Assembly (NCBI GenBank): GCA_934654585.1
Contig: CAKUGF010000001.1
Span: 124,001 to 188,000, forward strand
DNA length: 64,000 nucleotides
DNA from: an uncultured Collinsella sp.
Lineage (GTDB): Bacteria; Actinomycetota; Coriobacteriia; Coriobacteriales; Coriobacteriaceae
Direction of reading: 5' to 3'
Part shown: positions 41,536 through 50,909 of the stretch, piece after piece
How positions within the stretch are numbered: the first letter of the stretch is position 1
Layout of the letters: each line of letters begins with the position of its first letter
Notes under the pieces: model-generated
Told to the model about the DNA's origin: nothing
The model's input: only the letters and a program-made list of their open reading frames with translations
The model's database searches: none
Translations under genes and position numbers: made by a program

Positions 41536-42271
41536 AGAGCTTCCTCAGCACGATTGCTATGGTGTTGAGATACTCGAGGGCGCCCGCTTCAACGGCAGCG
41601 CGGTCGCCCGCTGCGTATTCGTTGTCACAAGCGAGCCAGTCTCCCCATGCCTCGTCGGTGCAGAGCATGGGTTGCATCGAGACAATCTCGACGCCGGGGG
41701 TCGGCTCGATCATGGCGCGCCACCAGGCTATGTCGTGCATGTGATCGAGCTGCTCGGGCGTCCAAGATGTGAGCAGACAGTCAGGCAGGTTCTCGTGGCA
41801 GTCGCGGACCATGCCGGGGATGCTCAGGCAAAGCATGCCCCCGCGCTTAACGTAGGGAAGCAAGCGTTCGCCCAGATAATGCGGGTCGCGACCGTAGTAG
41901 TTGTACGAGTCGATGCTCACGACCGCATCAAAATAGTCGTGCTCAAACGGCAAGCCTTGCGAGGCGTCTGCCTGAACGGGATGAATCGTGTCGCGCGAAA
42001 TGCCGAGCGAAGCAAAGAACGCGCGGTTCTCCTCGGGGTCGCTCCACAGGTCGACGGCGTAGGTGTCAAACCCATATTCGCGGGCGAGCAGGGCACTGGT
42101 GATACCGGTGCCCGATCCAAGGTCGCAGACGCGAGCGCCGCGGGGGATACGTGCATCGCAAAGGAGCTCCTCGCAGAGCTTGAGGGGATTGGGCCCCATA
42201 ATCTTAGAGCGCACGAGTGCCGTATCGAAGCTGTTGGCTTTTGGGAAGGTTTGGGATTCCTGGGATTTCAT
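41534..42271 (-). CDS. Class I SAM-dependent methyltransferase (245 aa)
   Basis: Motif I is RVCDLGSGTGITSALLA, motif II AVDLWSDPEEN, and motif IV DAVVSIDSYNYYG. The YFDAVVSIDSYNYYGRDP phrase and the C-terminal FLxxW-like pattern suggest the small-molecule (cyclopropane/UbiE-like) branch. The substrate is unknown. ATG 42271 has a GGAAAG site upstream. Confidence 0.9.
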   Translation of the reverse strand: MKSQESQTFPKANSFDTALVRSKIMGPNPLKLCEELLCDARIPRGARVCDLGSGTGITSALLAREYGFDTYAVDLWSDPEENRAFFASLGISRDTIHPVQADASQGLPFEHDYFDAVVSIDSYNYYGRDPHYLGERLLPYVKRGGMLCLSIPGMVRDCHENLPDCLLTSWTPEQLDHMHDIAWWRAMIEPTPGVEIVSMQPMLCTDEAWGDWLACDNEYAAGDRAAVEAGALEYLNTIAIVLRKL

Positions 42272-42432
42272 TGTTCTTTCCTATCAGGTGCAAATTGGCA
42301 GATGACGGGGGCGGAACGGCGCAACAAACCACGGCCGTTGGACGGCCGTTTTCATGGTTCTATGCGATTGACCGTTCCCTAAAGAACAATGACCAAAAAG
42401 ACATCCCCTTGGATGATCGAAATTGGGCCAAG

Positions 42433-42466
42433 GCCCGTGACGTCTCTATTGTAAGGCGTCACGGGC
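42433..42466. repeat. Inverted repeat in the gene-free stretch 42272-42540
   Basis: GCCCGTGACG pairs with CGTCACGGGC around a 14-nt loop. No T-run follows. Nearby AACGGCCG / CGGCCGTT at 42325-42345 forms a second small palindrome. A plus-strand frame through this stretch has no ribosome site and is not convincing. Confidence 0.5.
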
Positions 42467-42540
42467 GTACTGGGGACATGTCGTTTGTCATGCATTTGCA
42501 GGCGGCCGGTTGTGATCCTGCATGGCTGGGATTCACATGG

Positions 42541-43239
42541 CTATAGGTCGCGTGCTCGATAGACCTTGGTGCTGACGGCGCAGCTGACCATGAATAGCAC
42601 GAACGCCAGGACGGCTATGCCGGCGCGCAGGCACCCGATGACGGCGGGGTCGGGGTTTGCCCCGGCAAACGACATGAGCCAGTTGCTGATGGGGTTGGAG
42701 GAGCTTAGCATTGCTATGGTGCCGCAGCCAAGCAGGGCAAACAGGCCGACGGAAAGACGCAGCGCCTCCATGTGTCCAAATCGGAAGAATATCGGCTGTG
42801 CCAAAAACACCATCATGAGGGAGATGAGCATCGATGCCGCCGAGGCGGTCGCGATTTCAAAGACCGTCTGGCCTGTCGAAGGGATGCCCATGTGATTGAA
42901 GAACGGAAGGGCGAGGATGTTCAGAAGCGTAGCCGCGCATGCCATGACGGCTGAGAAGGCAATAATGCACAGGTAACGTGCACAGATGATGTCTTTGCGC
43001 GAGAAGGGCAACGTTGCTCGATAACGCTCCCAGCCGTTTTGGTTATCGTAGCCAGCCAGCGAGCTCATGATCATGATGGGCGACATGGCGCTGACCGCAC
43101 AGGTGCCGGCGCTCATGCCGGAATCGCCGTCTGTCGCGTTGGCAAGGGTCAGCACGACGAAGATGAACAGGCCGACGCCGGCGATGCTCGGGAGAAACGA
43201 GCGCATGATAGCGGTCTCGGACATAAAGGCGCGTTTCAT
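42541..43239 (-). CDS. ABC-2-type transporter permease (232 aa)
   Basis: Six hydrophobic helices are visible, with a loop GYDNQNGWERYRATLPFSRKDIICARYL after the second, a pattern shared by ABC-2 permeases of YtrC/EcsB-like exporters. Its ATG overlaps the ATPase stop (ATGA). With the ATPase and the GntR regulator it makes a three-gene operon of the Ytr type, often induced by cell-wall-active compounds. Confidence 0.88.
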   Translation of the reverse strand: MKRAFMSETAIMRSFLPSIAGVGLFIFVVLTLANATDGDSGMSAGTCAVSAMSPIMIMSSLAGYDNQNGWERYRATLPFSRKDIICARYLCIIAFSAVMACAATLLNILALPFFNHMGIPSTGQTVFEIATASAASMLISLMMVFLAQPIFFRFGHMEALRLSVGLFALLGCGTIAMLSSSNPISNWLMSFAGANPDPAVIGCLRAGIAVLAFVLFMVSCAVSTKVYRARDL

Positions 43240-44117
43240 TTGGAGGCTCCTTTCAGCGTAAGGCGCAGGTAGTCATCGATGGAAATTCGATCACAGAGAA
43301 TCTCGGGAAATGCCTCGAGCGCTTCGCGGCGATTGGGCACGAGCACGTCAACGCTGTAGGCATGACGGGTGGCGCGGGCGCCATCGACACAATCCATGAG
43401 CTCGGCGGCTTGTGCCTGGGTACAGTGAGCGATGCCGGCGCGGTCGGTAATGTCCTCGCGCGGCAGGTCGAACACAATTGAGCCGTTATCGATGCAGACG
43501 ACACGGTCTGCCGCGCGTTCAAGATCGGATGTAATGTGGCTCGAGAACAACACGCTGCGCTGTCCGTCGGCGACAAAGGAGAGCAGCTCGTCGAGCAGTT
43601 CCTCGCGTGCCATGGGATCGAGGCCGGCTGTGGCTTCGTCCAAGATGAGCAGCTCGGCCTTGTGACTGAGTGCGCACGCGAGCTGCAGCTTCATGCCCAT
43701 TCCGCGGGAGAGGTCCTTGACCTTTGCCTTGGGATCCAGACTAAACCGGTCGATGAGGCCGGCGAAGGTGTCGTGGTTCCAGGTGGGGTACGCCGGGCTT
43801 ACGAGTGCCTTGACCTCGGCCACCTTGAGCGTGGAAGGGAAGGGGCACGTGTCCAGCACGAGTCCGATGCGAGAACGCATGCGGCGCTGAAGCTCATCGG
43901 GTGCATTGGCATCGCAGCGCTGTCCAAACAGATGCACCTCGCCGGCATCGAGCTTAATAAGCCCAAACGCGGCGCGAATCGTCGTTGTTTTGCCGGCACC
44001 GTTCGCGCCCACAAAGCCAACAATCTGGCCGGGCTCTACGGCGAGTGTGACATCGCGCAACGAAAAGCGGTTGCTCACCCGGCGCGAGACGGCTTTGAGT
44101 TCTAGTACGTTTTGCAT
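43236..44117 (-). CDS. ABC transporter ATP-binding protein (293 aa)
   Basis: Walker A is GANGAGKTT, signature LSRGMGMKLQLACAL, Walker B LLILDEATAGLDP and the H-loop LFSSHITSDLERAA. The signature is LSRG rather than LSGG, as often in YtrB-like exporters. It lies 23 bp after the GntR gene and overlaps the permease. Confidence 0.93.
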   Translation of the reverse strand: MQNVLELKAVSRRVSNRFSLRDVTLAVEPGQIVGFVGANGAGKTTTIRAAFGLIKLDAGEVHLFGQRCDANAPDELQRRMRSRIGLVLDTCPFPSTLKVAEVKALVSPAYPTWNHDTFAGLIDRFSLDPKAKVKDLSRGMGMKLQLACALSHKAELLILDEATAGLDPMAREELLDELLSFVADGQRSVLFSSHITSDLERAADRVVCIDNGSIVFDLPREDITDRAGIAHCTQAQAAELMDCVDGARATRHAYSVDVLVPNRREALEAFPEILCDRISIDDYLRLTLKGASK

Positions 44118-44140
44118 GGTATAGCCTTTCTTGCAGATGG

Positions 44141-44521
44141 CTACTGCATGGTTTCGGGGGCAACAAGGTCGAGCATTTCGTGCAGCTTGTCACGCGTGAT
44201 GCCCAGGGCTTCGGCTTGTTCTGCCGCCTGCGTAAGCAGCTCCTCGATATGGCAGAGCTGGTTTTCGCGAAAGAGCTCTTGGTTGCCCTCGGCGACAAAG
44301 CAGCCTTTGCCTTGCACAGTGCATATAAAGCCGAGCTGCTCTAGGTCGGCGTAGGCACGCTTGGTGGTGATGACGCTCACGCCGAGGTCGCTTGCGAGCG
44401 CGCGGATGCTGGGGAGTTTGGCTCCCGCGGCGAGTGCACCCGAAAGGATCTGGGACTTGACCTGCGAGGATATCTGCTCGTAGATGGGCTTGTCACTCGA
44501 ATTGGATAGGATGATGTCCAC
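44141..44521 (-). CDS. GntR-family regulator, YtrA type (126 aa)
   Basis: The winged helix KPIYEQISSQVKSQILSGALAAGAKLPSIRALASDLGVSVITTKRAYADLEQLGFICTVQGKGCFVA (read in parts) is GntR. The short C-terminal dimerisation tail of ~55 residues marks the YtrA subfamily. The start is GTG 44521 with AAGGAGCC upstream. A GTGTATATA dyad lies in its promoter, suggesting autorepression of the operon. Confidence 0.92.
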   Translation of the reverse strand: MDIILSNSSDKPIYEQISSQVKSQILSGALAAGAKLPSIRALASDLGVSVITTKRAYADLEQLGFICTVQGKGCFVAEGNQELFRENQLCHIEELLTQAAEQAEALGITRDKLHEMLDLVAPETMQ

Positions 44522-44548
44522 AGCGGCTCCTTAGCTGATGGGCTACAC

Positions 44549-44582
44549 GTGTATATAACCGGTAAGCACAGTATATATACAC
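44549..44582. promoter_or_regulatory. GntR/YtrA operator dyad
   Basis: GTGTATATA (44549-44557) and TATATACAC (44574-44582) are inverted, 25 bp apart, about 30 bp upstream of the GntR start, and the right half is itself inside AGTATATATACACT. The AT-rich block also holds the likely -10. Confidence 0.6.
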
Positions 44583-44626
44583 TATGCACGGTTACGCAAG
44601 AGGGAAATCAGGATGGCCGGCGACCT

Positions 44627-44769
44627 TTTGTCTCGATCTGTAACATCTGGAGCCGTTTTGGGCGGCTAACTGTTACAGATTGAGATTTTGGCGGCAGGCC
44701 CATCCGTTTGTCTCAATCTGTAACGGGTAGAGGTTCAAAACCCGTCTAGATGTTACAGATCGAGACAAA
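44627..44769. repeat. Nested four-arm inverted repeat
   Basis: Arms are A 44627-44644 (TTTGTCTCGATCTGTAAC), B 44672-44685, C 44707-44724 and D 44752-44769. D is the exact complement of A, and B that of the inner part of C, while A/B and C/D each mismatch at one base. The pairing is therefore nested, B with C inside A with D. It fills most of the 388-bp gene-free stretch between the GntR operon and prfC. Confidence 0.8.
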
Positions 44770-44909
44770 CTGCTGCGGAGCGCCGCCGCCGACTGGTATC
44801 CAAGCCCCAACTGATGAATTTGTCCTGATAGGCGCTCTGTCGCAGCATTTCGCGGCTACAATAGTCGGGTTACAACGACGTAATGCACTCAATGCAAGAA
44901 AGGATCCGC

Positions 44910-46523
<1,614 letters not shown>

Positions 46524-46623
46524 CGCATCGGCGCGGTGGCCCTGCGGGGCTGCCGCGCTGCCTGCTTGCCTGATGCCGTGTGAGCGGCTATCATACCCAC
46601 CGTCGTCTCAAGGCCGGGGCGTC

Positions 46624-46673
46624 CGAGCAGTTCGGGTCCGATATCCTGCTCGTTAAACCTAAAACCAAAGGAG
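46624..46673 (+). ncRNA. preQ1-I riboswitch-like leader
   Basis: The stem CGAGCAG/CTGCTCG (46624-46630 with 46646-46652) encloses a 15-nt loop containing CGGGTCC. An A-rich tail with two AACC units (TTAAACC, TAAAACC) runs straight into the AAAGGAG ribosome site. Loop GGGT could pair with tail ACC to make an H-type pseudoknot that hides the ribosome site, as in preQ1-I riboswitches. The gene it precedes is a VUT-family queuosine-precursor transporter, the expected target. Confidence 0.5.
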
Positions 46674-46679
46674 TACATA

Positions 46680-47402
46680 ATGATCAAGAAGGTCATGGAG
46701 GACTATAAGGTCCTGTTGCGGAGCATTCCCGCGGCAACGGTTTCGCTGTTTATCGTGAGCGTTATCATGATGAACCTGCTGGCCAACAAAGAGCTTATCA
46801 GCCTGCCGTATCTGGCACTCGACTGCGGCTTTGTAGTGAGCTGGGTCTCGTTTTTGTGCCAGGACATGATCTGCAAGCGCTTTGGCGCCAAGGCATCCAT
46901 CAAAATCTCTATCCTCGCACTGCTGGTCAACCTGGCCGTGAGCCTGTGCTTTTGGGCATGCTCGCTCACGCCCGGCATGTGGGGTGCTTACTACGACACC
47001 GGCATGATCGAAGTCAACACTGCCCTTAACGCCACCATCGGTGGCACCTGGTACGTGGTGCTTGGCTCGTCGCTTGCCATGCTCGTTTCTGCCGTGGTTA
47101 ACTCCACGCTCAACCAGTCGCTCGGCCGTATGCTCAAAAAGAATAATTTTGCGAGCTTTGCCTTCCGTTCCTATGTGTCCACGGGCATTGGCCAGTTTAT
47201 CGACAACCTGGTCTTCGCCATTGTGGTGAGCCATACGTTCTTCGGCTGGACCTGGGTGCAGGTGCTAATGTGCTCGCTGACCGGCGCTATCGCCGAGCTG
47301 CTGTGCGAGGTCTTCCTGAGCCCCGTGGGCTACAAGGTCGTGCGTAGCTGGGAGCGCGAGAACGTGGGCGCCGAGTATCTCGAGCGTCACGCAGCTGCCT
47401 AA
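46680..47402 (+). CDS. VUT-family (YhhQ-like) queuosine precursor transporter (240 aa)
   Basis: About six membrane helices are present, with the family segments VIMMNLLANKELISL, DCGFVVSWVSFLCQDMICKRFGAKAS and SYVSTGIGQFIDNLVFAIV, close to the vitamin-uptake (VUT) transporter pattern. Such proteins import queuine or preQ1. AAAGGAG precedes ATG 46680. The SDR gene follows 9 bp later, with the stop TAA forming part of its ribosome site. Confidence 0.88.
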   Translation: MIKKVMEDYKVLLRSIPAATVSLFIVSVIMMNLLANKELISLPYLALDCGFVVSWVSFLCQDMICKRFGAKASIKISILALLVNLAVSLCFWACSLTPGMWGAYYDTGMIEVNTALNATIGGTWYVVLGSSLAMLVSAVVNSTLNQSLGRMLKKNNFASFAFRSYVSTGIGQFIDNLVFAIVVSHTFFGWTWVQVLMCSLTGAIAELLCEVFLSPVGYKVVRSWERENVGAEYLERHAAA

Positions 47403-47411
47403 GGAGCCAAT

Positions 47412-48092
47412 ATGCAGGTATTGATCACGGGCGCCTCGGGCGGTATCGGGGCTGCGTGCGTGCAGCGCTTTTTGGACGAGGGCCACGAGGTTGTGGGCTT
47501 TGATCTGCTGCCGGCCACGGTTGAGCACGAGCGCTACCGCCATCTGGTCGTGGATGTCCGTGAGCCGGACACGTTTCCGGACGACCTGGAGCCCCAGGTG
47601 ATCGTGAACGTTGCCGGTACGCAGGATTCGGCCGACGATATCGCGACCAACCTGACGGGTACCATCAACGTGACCGAGCGCTATGCCTTTGTGGGGGAGG
47701 GCCTTGCCGCTAAGGCGGCGCCGGCCATCCGATCCGTGGTCAATGTGGGCTCGGCGAGCGGGCACACGGGCTCTGAGTTCCCTGTGTACGCTGCCAGCAA
47801 GGGCGGCATTGTCGCCTATACCAAGAACCTTGCAAACCGCCTAGCGCCGCAGGCCATCGCCAACAGTGTGGACCCGGGTGGCGTCATCACGCCGCTCAAC
47901 CGTTGCGTGATGGAAGACGAGCGCCTGTGGGCTCAGATTATGGAACTCACGCCGCTTAAGCGCTGGGCTACGGCACAAGAGATCGCTGAGTGGATCTACT
48001 TTGTGGGCGTGACCAATCGGTTTATGACCGGGCAGAGCCTACTCATCGATGGCGGCGAGGCCGGCCGCACGCAGTTTATTTGGCCCGAGTAA
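47412..48092 (+). CDS. Short-chain dehydrogenase/reductase (226 aa)
   Basis: The NAD(P)-binding TGASGGIGAA, VNVAGTQDSADD, the catalytic Ser region NVGSASGHTG and YAASKGGI (YxxxK) mark a classical SDR. IDGGEAGRTQFIW ends the protein. It is co-transcribed with the VUT transporter, but no link to queuosine synthesis is obvious. Substrate unknown. Confidence 0.92.
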   Translation: MQVLITGASGGIGAACVQRFLDEGHEVVGFDLLPATVEHERYRHLVVDVREPDTFPDDLEPQVIVNVAGTQDSADDIATNLTGTINVTERYAFVGEGLAAKAAPAIRSVVNVGSASGHTGSEFPVYAASKGGIVAYTKNLANRLAPQAIANSVDPGGVITPLNRCVMEDERLWAQIMELTPLKRWATAQEIAEWIYFVGVTNRFMTGQSLLIDGGEAGRTQFIWPE

Positions 48093-48095
48093 CAG

Positions 48096-48129
48096 ACGCG
48101 CCCGATGGAAAGCTGTCGGGCGCGTTTTT
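48096..48129 (+). terminator. Terminator of the VUT-SDR operon
   Basis: The 10-bp stem ACGCGCCCGA/TCGGGCGCGT is followed by TTTTT. Confidence 0.92.
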
Positions 48130-48142
48130 GAACTATCGATTG

Positions 48143-48868
48143 TTAGCCGAGGCAAGTCCAGTTGACGGGGCTCGAGCCATGCTGTTTGAGTAGCCGATCG
48201 GCAGCGGAGAAGGGGCGCGAGCCCATAAAAGCGGGGAGCTCTGTTGTGGCCCGGTTGGCCGAAAGCGGCGAGGGGTGCGTTGACGCCAGACAGAACTTGC
48301 CGGTCGCCTCGCTCGCGCCGGTTGCGGCGAGCTTGCCCTCGACCATCTGCTGGGCAAAGCGTCCCCACGCCAAAAAGACTACCGGTTGGGGCAGCTGGCA
48401 GCAGCACTCGATGATGTAGTCGGTTAAGGTGCTCCAGCCTAGCTTGGCGTGTGAGTTGGCGGCGTGCTCGCGCACGGTGAGCGTGGTGTTTAGGAGTAAG
48501 ACGCCCTGCTGTGCCCATGGCGTTAAGTCACCCGTGGCGGGGATGGGACAGCCCAGGTCCGCATTGAGCTCCTTATAGATGTTGCGCAGGCTGGGCGGCA
48601 GCTTGGTTTGCGTCGCGGGAACCGAGAACGACAGCCCCATGGCCTGGTTGGGTCCGTGATACGGGTCTTGGCCCAAGATGACAACCTTGACCTGGTCGGC
48701 CGGGGTGTAGGCGAGGGCATTGAGGATGTCGTCTTGTGCCGGGTAGATAGTCTGCACGGCACGCAAAAGGGCGATGCGCTCGAGCAGCTGGTTCGTCGTG
48801 TCACGTACCGGCTGCGGCGCATCACCCAACCAAGTTGCTATGTTGCGGTCGCGGGTTGCGGTGTCCAT
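48143..48868 (-). CDS. ung: Uracil-DNA glycosylase (241 aa)
   Basis: The family-1 signature GQDPYHGPNQAMGLSFSV contains catalytic Asp68. LLNTTLTVREHAANSH, FLAWGRFAQ and the His loop THPSPLSANR complete the active site. It excises uracil from DNA. The start at 48868 has AAGGAGCC upstream. The gene converges on the VUT-SDR operon. Confidence 0.96.
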   Translation of the reverse strand: MDTATRDRNIATWLGDAPQPVRDTTNQLLERIALLRAVQTIYPAQDDILNALAYTPADQVKVVILGQDPYHGPNQAMGLSFSVPATQTKLPPSLRNIYKELNADLGCPIPATGDLTPWAQQGVLLLNTTLTVREHAANSHAKLGWSTLTDYIIECCCQLPQPVVFLAWGRFAQQMVEGKLAATGASEATGKFCLASTHPSPLSANRATTELPAFMGSRPFSAADRLLKQHGSSPVNWTCLG

Positions 48869-48955
48869 GGGGCTCCTTTATGGCAGATGCTGTGTTGGCA
48901 TCTATTGTAAAGGCGTCTGGAGACCTTTATGTCGGGGCTACAAAAGGTGAGGCGC

Positions 48956-49858
48956 TTACGAGACGTGCTCGGGCGCTCCTGCCATGTGAGCCTGTCCATG
49001 CGCGCGAAGGCGCGGGAGCTCAACGGTTGCCACCATCACGCCGGTGAGGATGAGGGCGGCGCCAAAGAAGGCGATGGGGCTCAGGACCTCGCCGACCAGG
49101 AAGAACGAGAAGACGGCGGAGCAGACCGGCTCCAGCGAGAAGGCAAAGCCGGTGGTCTCGGCGGGCACGTGGGGCTGCACGAGCGTCTGGGTGATAAAGC
49201 CGTAGGCAGAGCAGATGAGTGCGAGCGCGACGACCACGACGATTTCGTTGGGCGTGCTGGGAAGCGTGAAGCCGCCAAAGACGAACGCGGCGATGCCCGA
49301 GAACAGGCCGCCAAAGCCCAGCTGCCAAACGCCCAGAGCCAGCGGGTCGACATCTTCGACAAAGCGCTTCGCCACAATGATGTGGCTGGCATAGATAAAG
49401 GCTGAGAGCAACATGATGATCGCGCCGGGATTCAGGCTGGTAAAGTCGGCACCCGAGAGCAGCAGCATACCGCAGGTGACGATGGCGGTGCCGATGAGTA
49501 CCTTGCGCTCGGGGGCGCGACGCAGCAGGGCGGCGTTGGCAAACGGCACGATCACGACCGTCAGGCTCTGCAAAAAGCCGGCGGTGGAGGCGGAGGTAAG
49601 GCTGGAGCCCAAGCACATGCAGGTGAGCTCGGTTGCCATGATGGCGCCGATGATGGCGGCGCGAACCATGAGGTCGCGGTTGATGCGCAGCGCGTGCTTG
49701 TGGAAGAGCAGCAGGCAGGCCACAAAGGCGATGATGCAGCGCAGCGCAACGATGCTCGTGGCGTTCATGCTGTCCATGCCGATCTTCATGAGGGGGTACG
49801 AAAAGCCCCATGCGACGGGAACGGAAAACGAGAGCGCGATTGCTTTTTTGCGATCCAT
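48956..49858 (-). CDS. EamA/DMT-superfamily exporter (300 aa)
   Basis: Ten membrane helices in two five-helix repeats: AIALSFSVPVAWGFSYPLMKIG starts the first and PLALGVWQLGFGGLFSGIAAF the second. RDLMVRAAIIGAIMATELTCMCLGSSLTSAS fits the conserved EamA core. AAAGGAGT precedes ATG 49858. The divergent LysR gene at 50017 with an AGTAT-N9-ATACT dyad between them probably regulates it. The metabolite is unknown. Confidence 0.93.
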   Translation of the reverse strand: MDRKKAIALSFSVPVAWGFSYPLMKIGMDSMNATSIVALRCIIAFVACLLLFHKHALRINRDLMVRAAIIGAIMATELTCMCLGSSLTSASTAGFLQSLTVVIVPFANAALLRRAPERKVLIGTAIVTCGMLLLSGADFTSLNPGAIIMLLSAFIYASHIIVAKRFVEDVDPLALGVWQLGFGGLFSGIAAFVFGGFTLPSTPNEIVVVVALALICSAYGFITQTLVQPHVPAETTGFAFSLEPVCSAVFSFFLVGEVLSPIAFFGAALILTGVMVATVELPRLRAHGQAHMAGAPEHVS

Positions 49859-49938
49859 GGGACTCCTTTTGTTACAGAACGGTTTCGCAAAAAGGATTCT
49901 GCCCCCAGATTTGGATGTAGTAAAGCGAATGTATCTTC

Positions 49939-49957
49939 AGTATGATTAAGCAATACT
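49939..49957. promoter_or_regulatory. Candidate LysR-type dyad
   Basis: AGTAT-GATTAAGCA-ATACT lies in the divergent region between the EamA exporter and lysR, ~60 bp upstream of lysR. Confidence 0.5.
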
Positions 49958-50016
49958 AATGTAGGCAAGAAAAGCGCTGGCAAAACGTTTTACGACTGCG
50001 TCAATGTGGAGGCAAG

Positions 50017-50883
50017 ATGGCATCGCGGTATCAGATTGTTTGTATGGTGGTCGATCGTGGCAGCCTTAAGAGCGCGGCCGACGAGCTGGGCTATACGCAG
50101 AGCGCGGTGAGCCAGGCGGTCAAGGCGCTCGAACGCGAGCTGGGCACCACGCTCATCGAACGCGGCAAGCAGGGCGTCTCGCTTACGCGCGACGGTAAGC
50201 AGTACCTACCGTACCTGCGTCAGATCGTGACGGCCGAGGCCGAGCTCGAGGGCAAGCGCCAGGAGCTGCTGGGCCTGTCGTCGACCGACATTCGCATTGC
50301 AACGTTTACCAACGTGAGCCGAACCGTGCTGCCGCGCGTGATCCGCGACTTTGGAACGCTGCATCCGGGTGTGCGTTTTACCCTCAAACAGGGTGATTAC
50401 ACGCGCAATGCCCAGTGGGTGCACGACGGCGTGGTGGATTTTTGCTTTACGGCACGTGGGTTTACCGCCGGGCTTCAGAAGCGCGTAGTCTATCACGATG
50501 AGCTCGTGGCGCTGCTGCCGGCAACGCATCCGCTGACGGCAAAGGAAAAGGTCACGCTTGCCGATTTGGCGTCCGAGCCATTTGTGCTGCTGGACGAAGG
50601 CGAGCAGAGCCTGGTGCTTGACGCGTTTGCCGCACACGGGCTATCGCCGCATGTGACGAGCGAGGTCACCGATGACTACACTATTATGGCGATGGTTGAG
50701 GAGGGGCTGGGCGTGAGCATGCTCTACCGTCGGACCGTCGAGGGTATGCGGGCAGATATTCGCGTGCGGCCTATCGTGCATGCCCCCTCGCGCGACGTGG
50801 TGGCGGCCTGGCGCAGCTGGGACACCATGCCCATTGCCACCAGGCGCTTTATCGATTACATGAGCTCACATATCGTCAATTAG
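50017..50883 (+). CDS. LysR-family transcriptional regulator (288 aa)
   Basis: The winged helix VDRGSLKSAADELGYTQSAVSQAVKALERELGTTLIERG, in segments, is followed by an effector domain (DIRIATFTNVSRTVLPRVIRDF). The C-terminal GLGVSMLYRRTVEG is typical. GGAGGCAAG precedes ATG 50017. It diverges from the EamA exporter, its likely target. Confidence 0.94.
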   Translation: MASRYQIVCMVVDRGSLKSAADELGYTQSAVSQAVKALERELGTTLIERGKQGVSLTRDGKQYLPYLRQIVTAEAELEGKRQELLGLSSTDIRIATFTNVSRTVLPRVIRDFGTLHPGVRFTLKQGDYTRNAQWVHDGVVDFCFTARGFTAGLQKRVVYHDELVALLPATHPLTAKEKVTLADLASEPFVLLDEGEQSLVLDAFAAHGLSPHVTSEVTDDYTIMAMVEEGLGVSMLYRRTVEGMRADIRVRPIVHAPSRDVVAAWRSWDTMPIATRRFIDYMSSHIVN

Positions 50884-50909
50884 CGATTGCGTGGTGCTCG
50901 GGGTTTCGC

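Noticed and set aside
42217..42546. Plus-strand 109-codon frame
   Set aside because: It begins inside the antisense of the methyltransferase gene, has no ribosome site, and has no recognisable composition.
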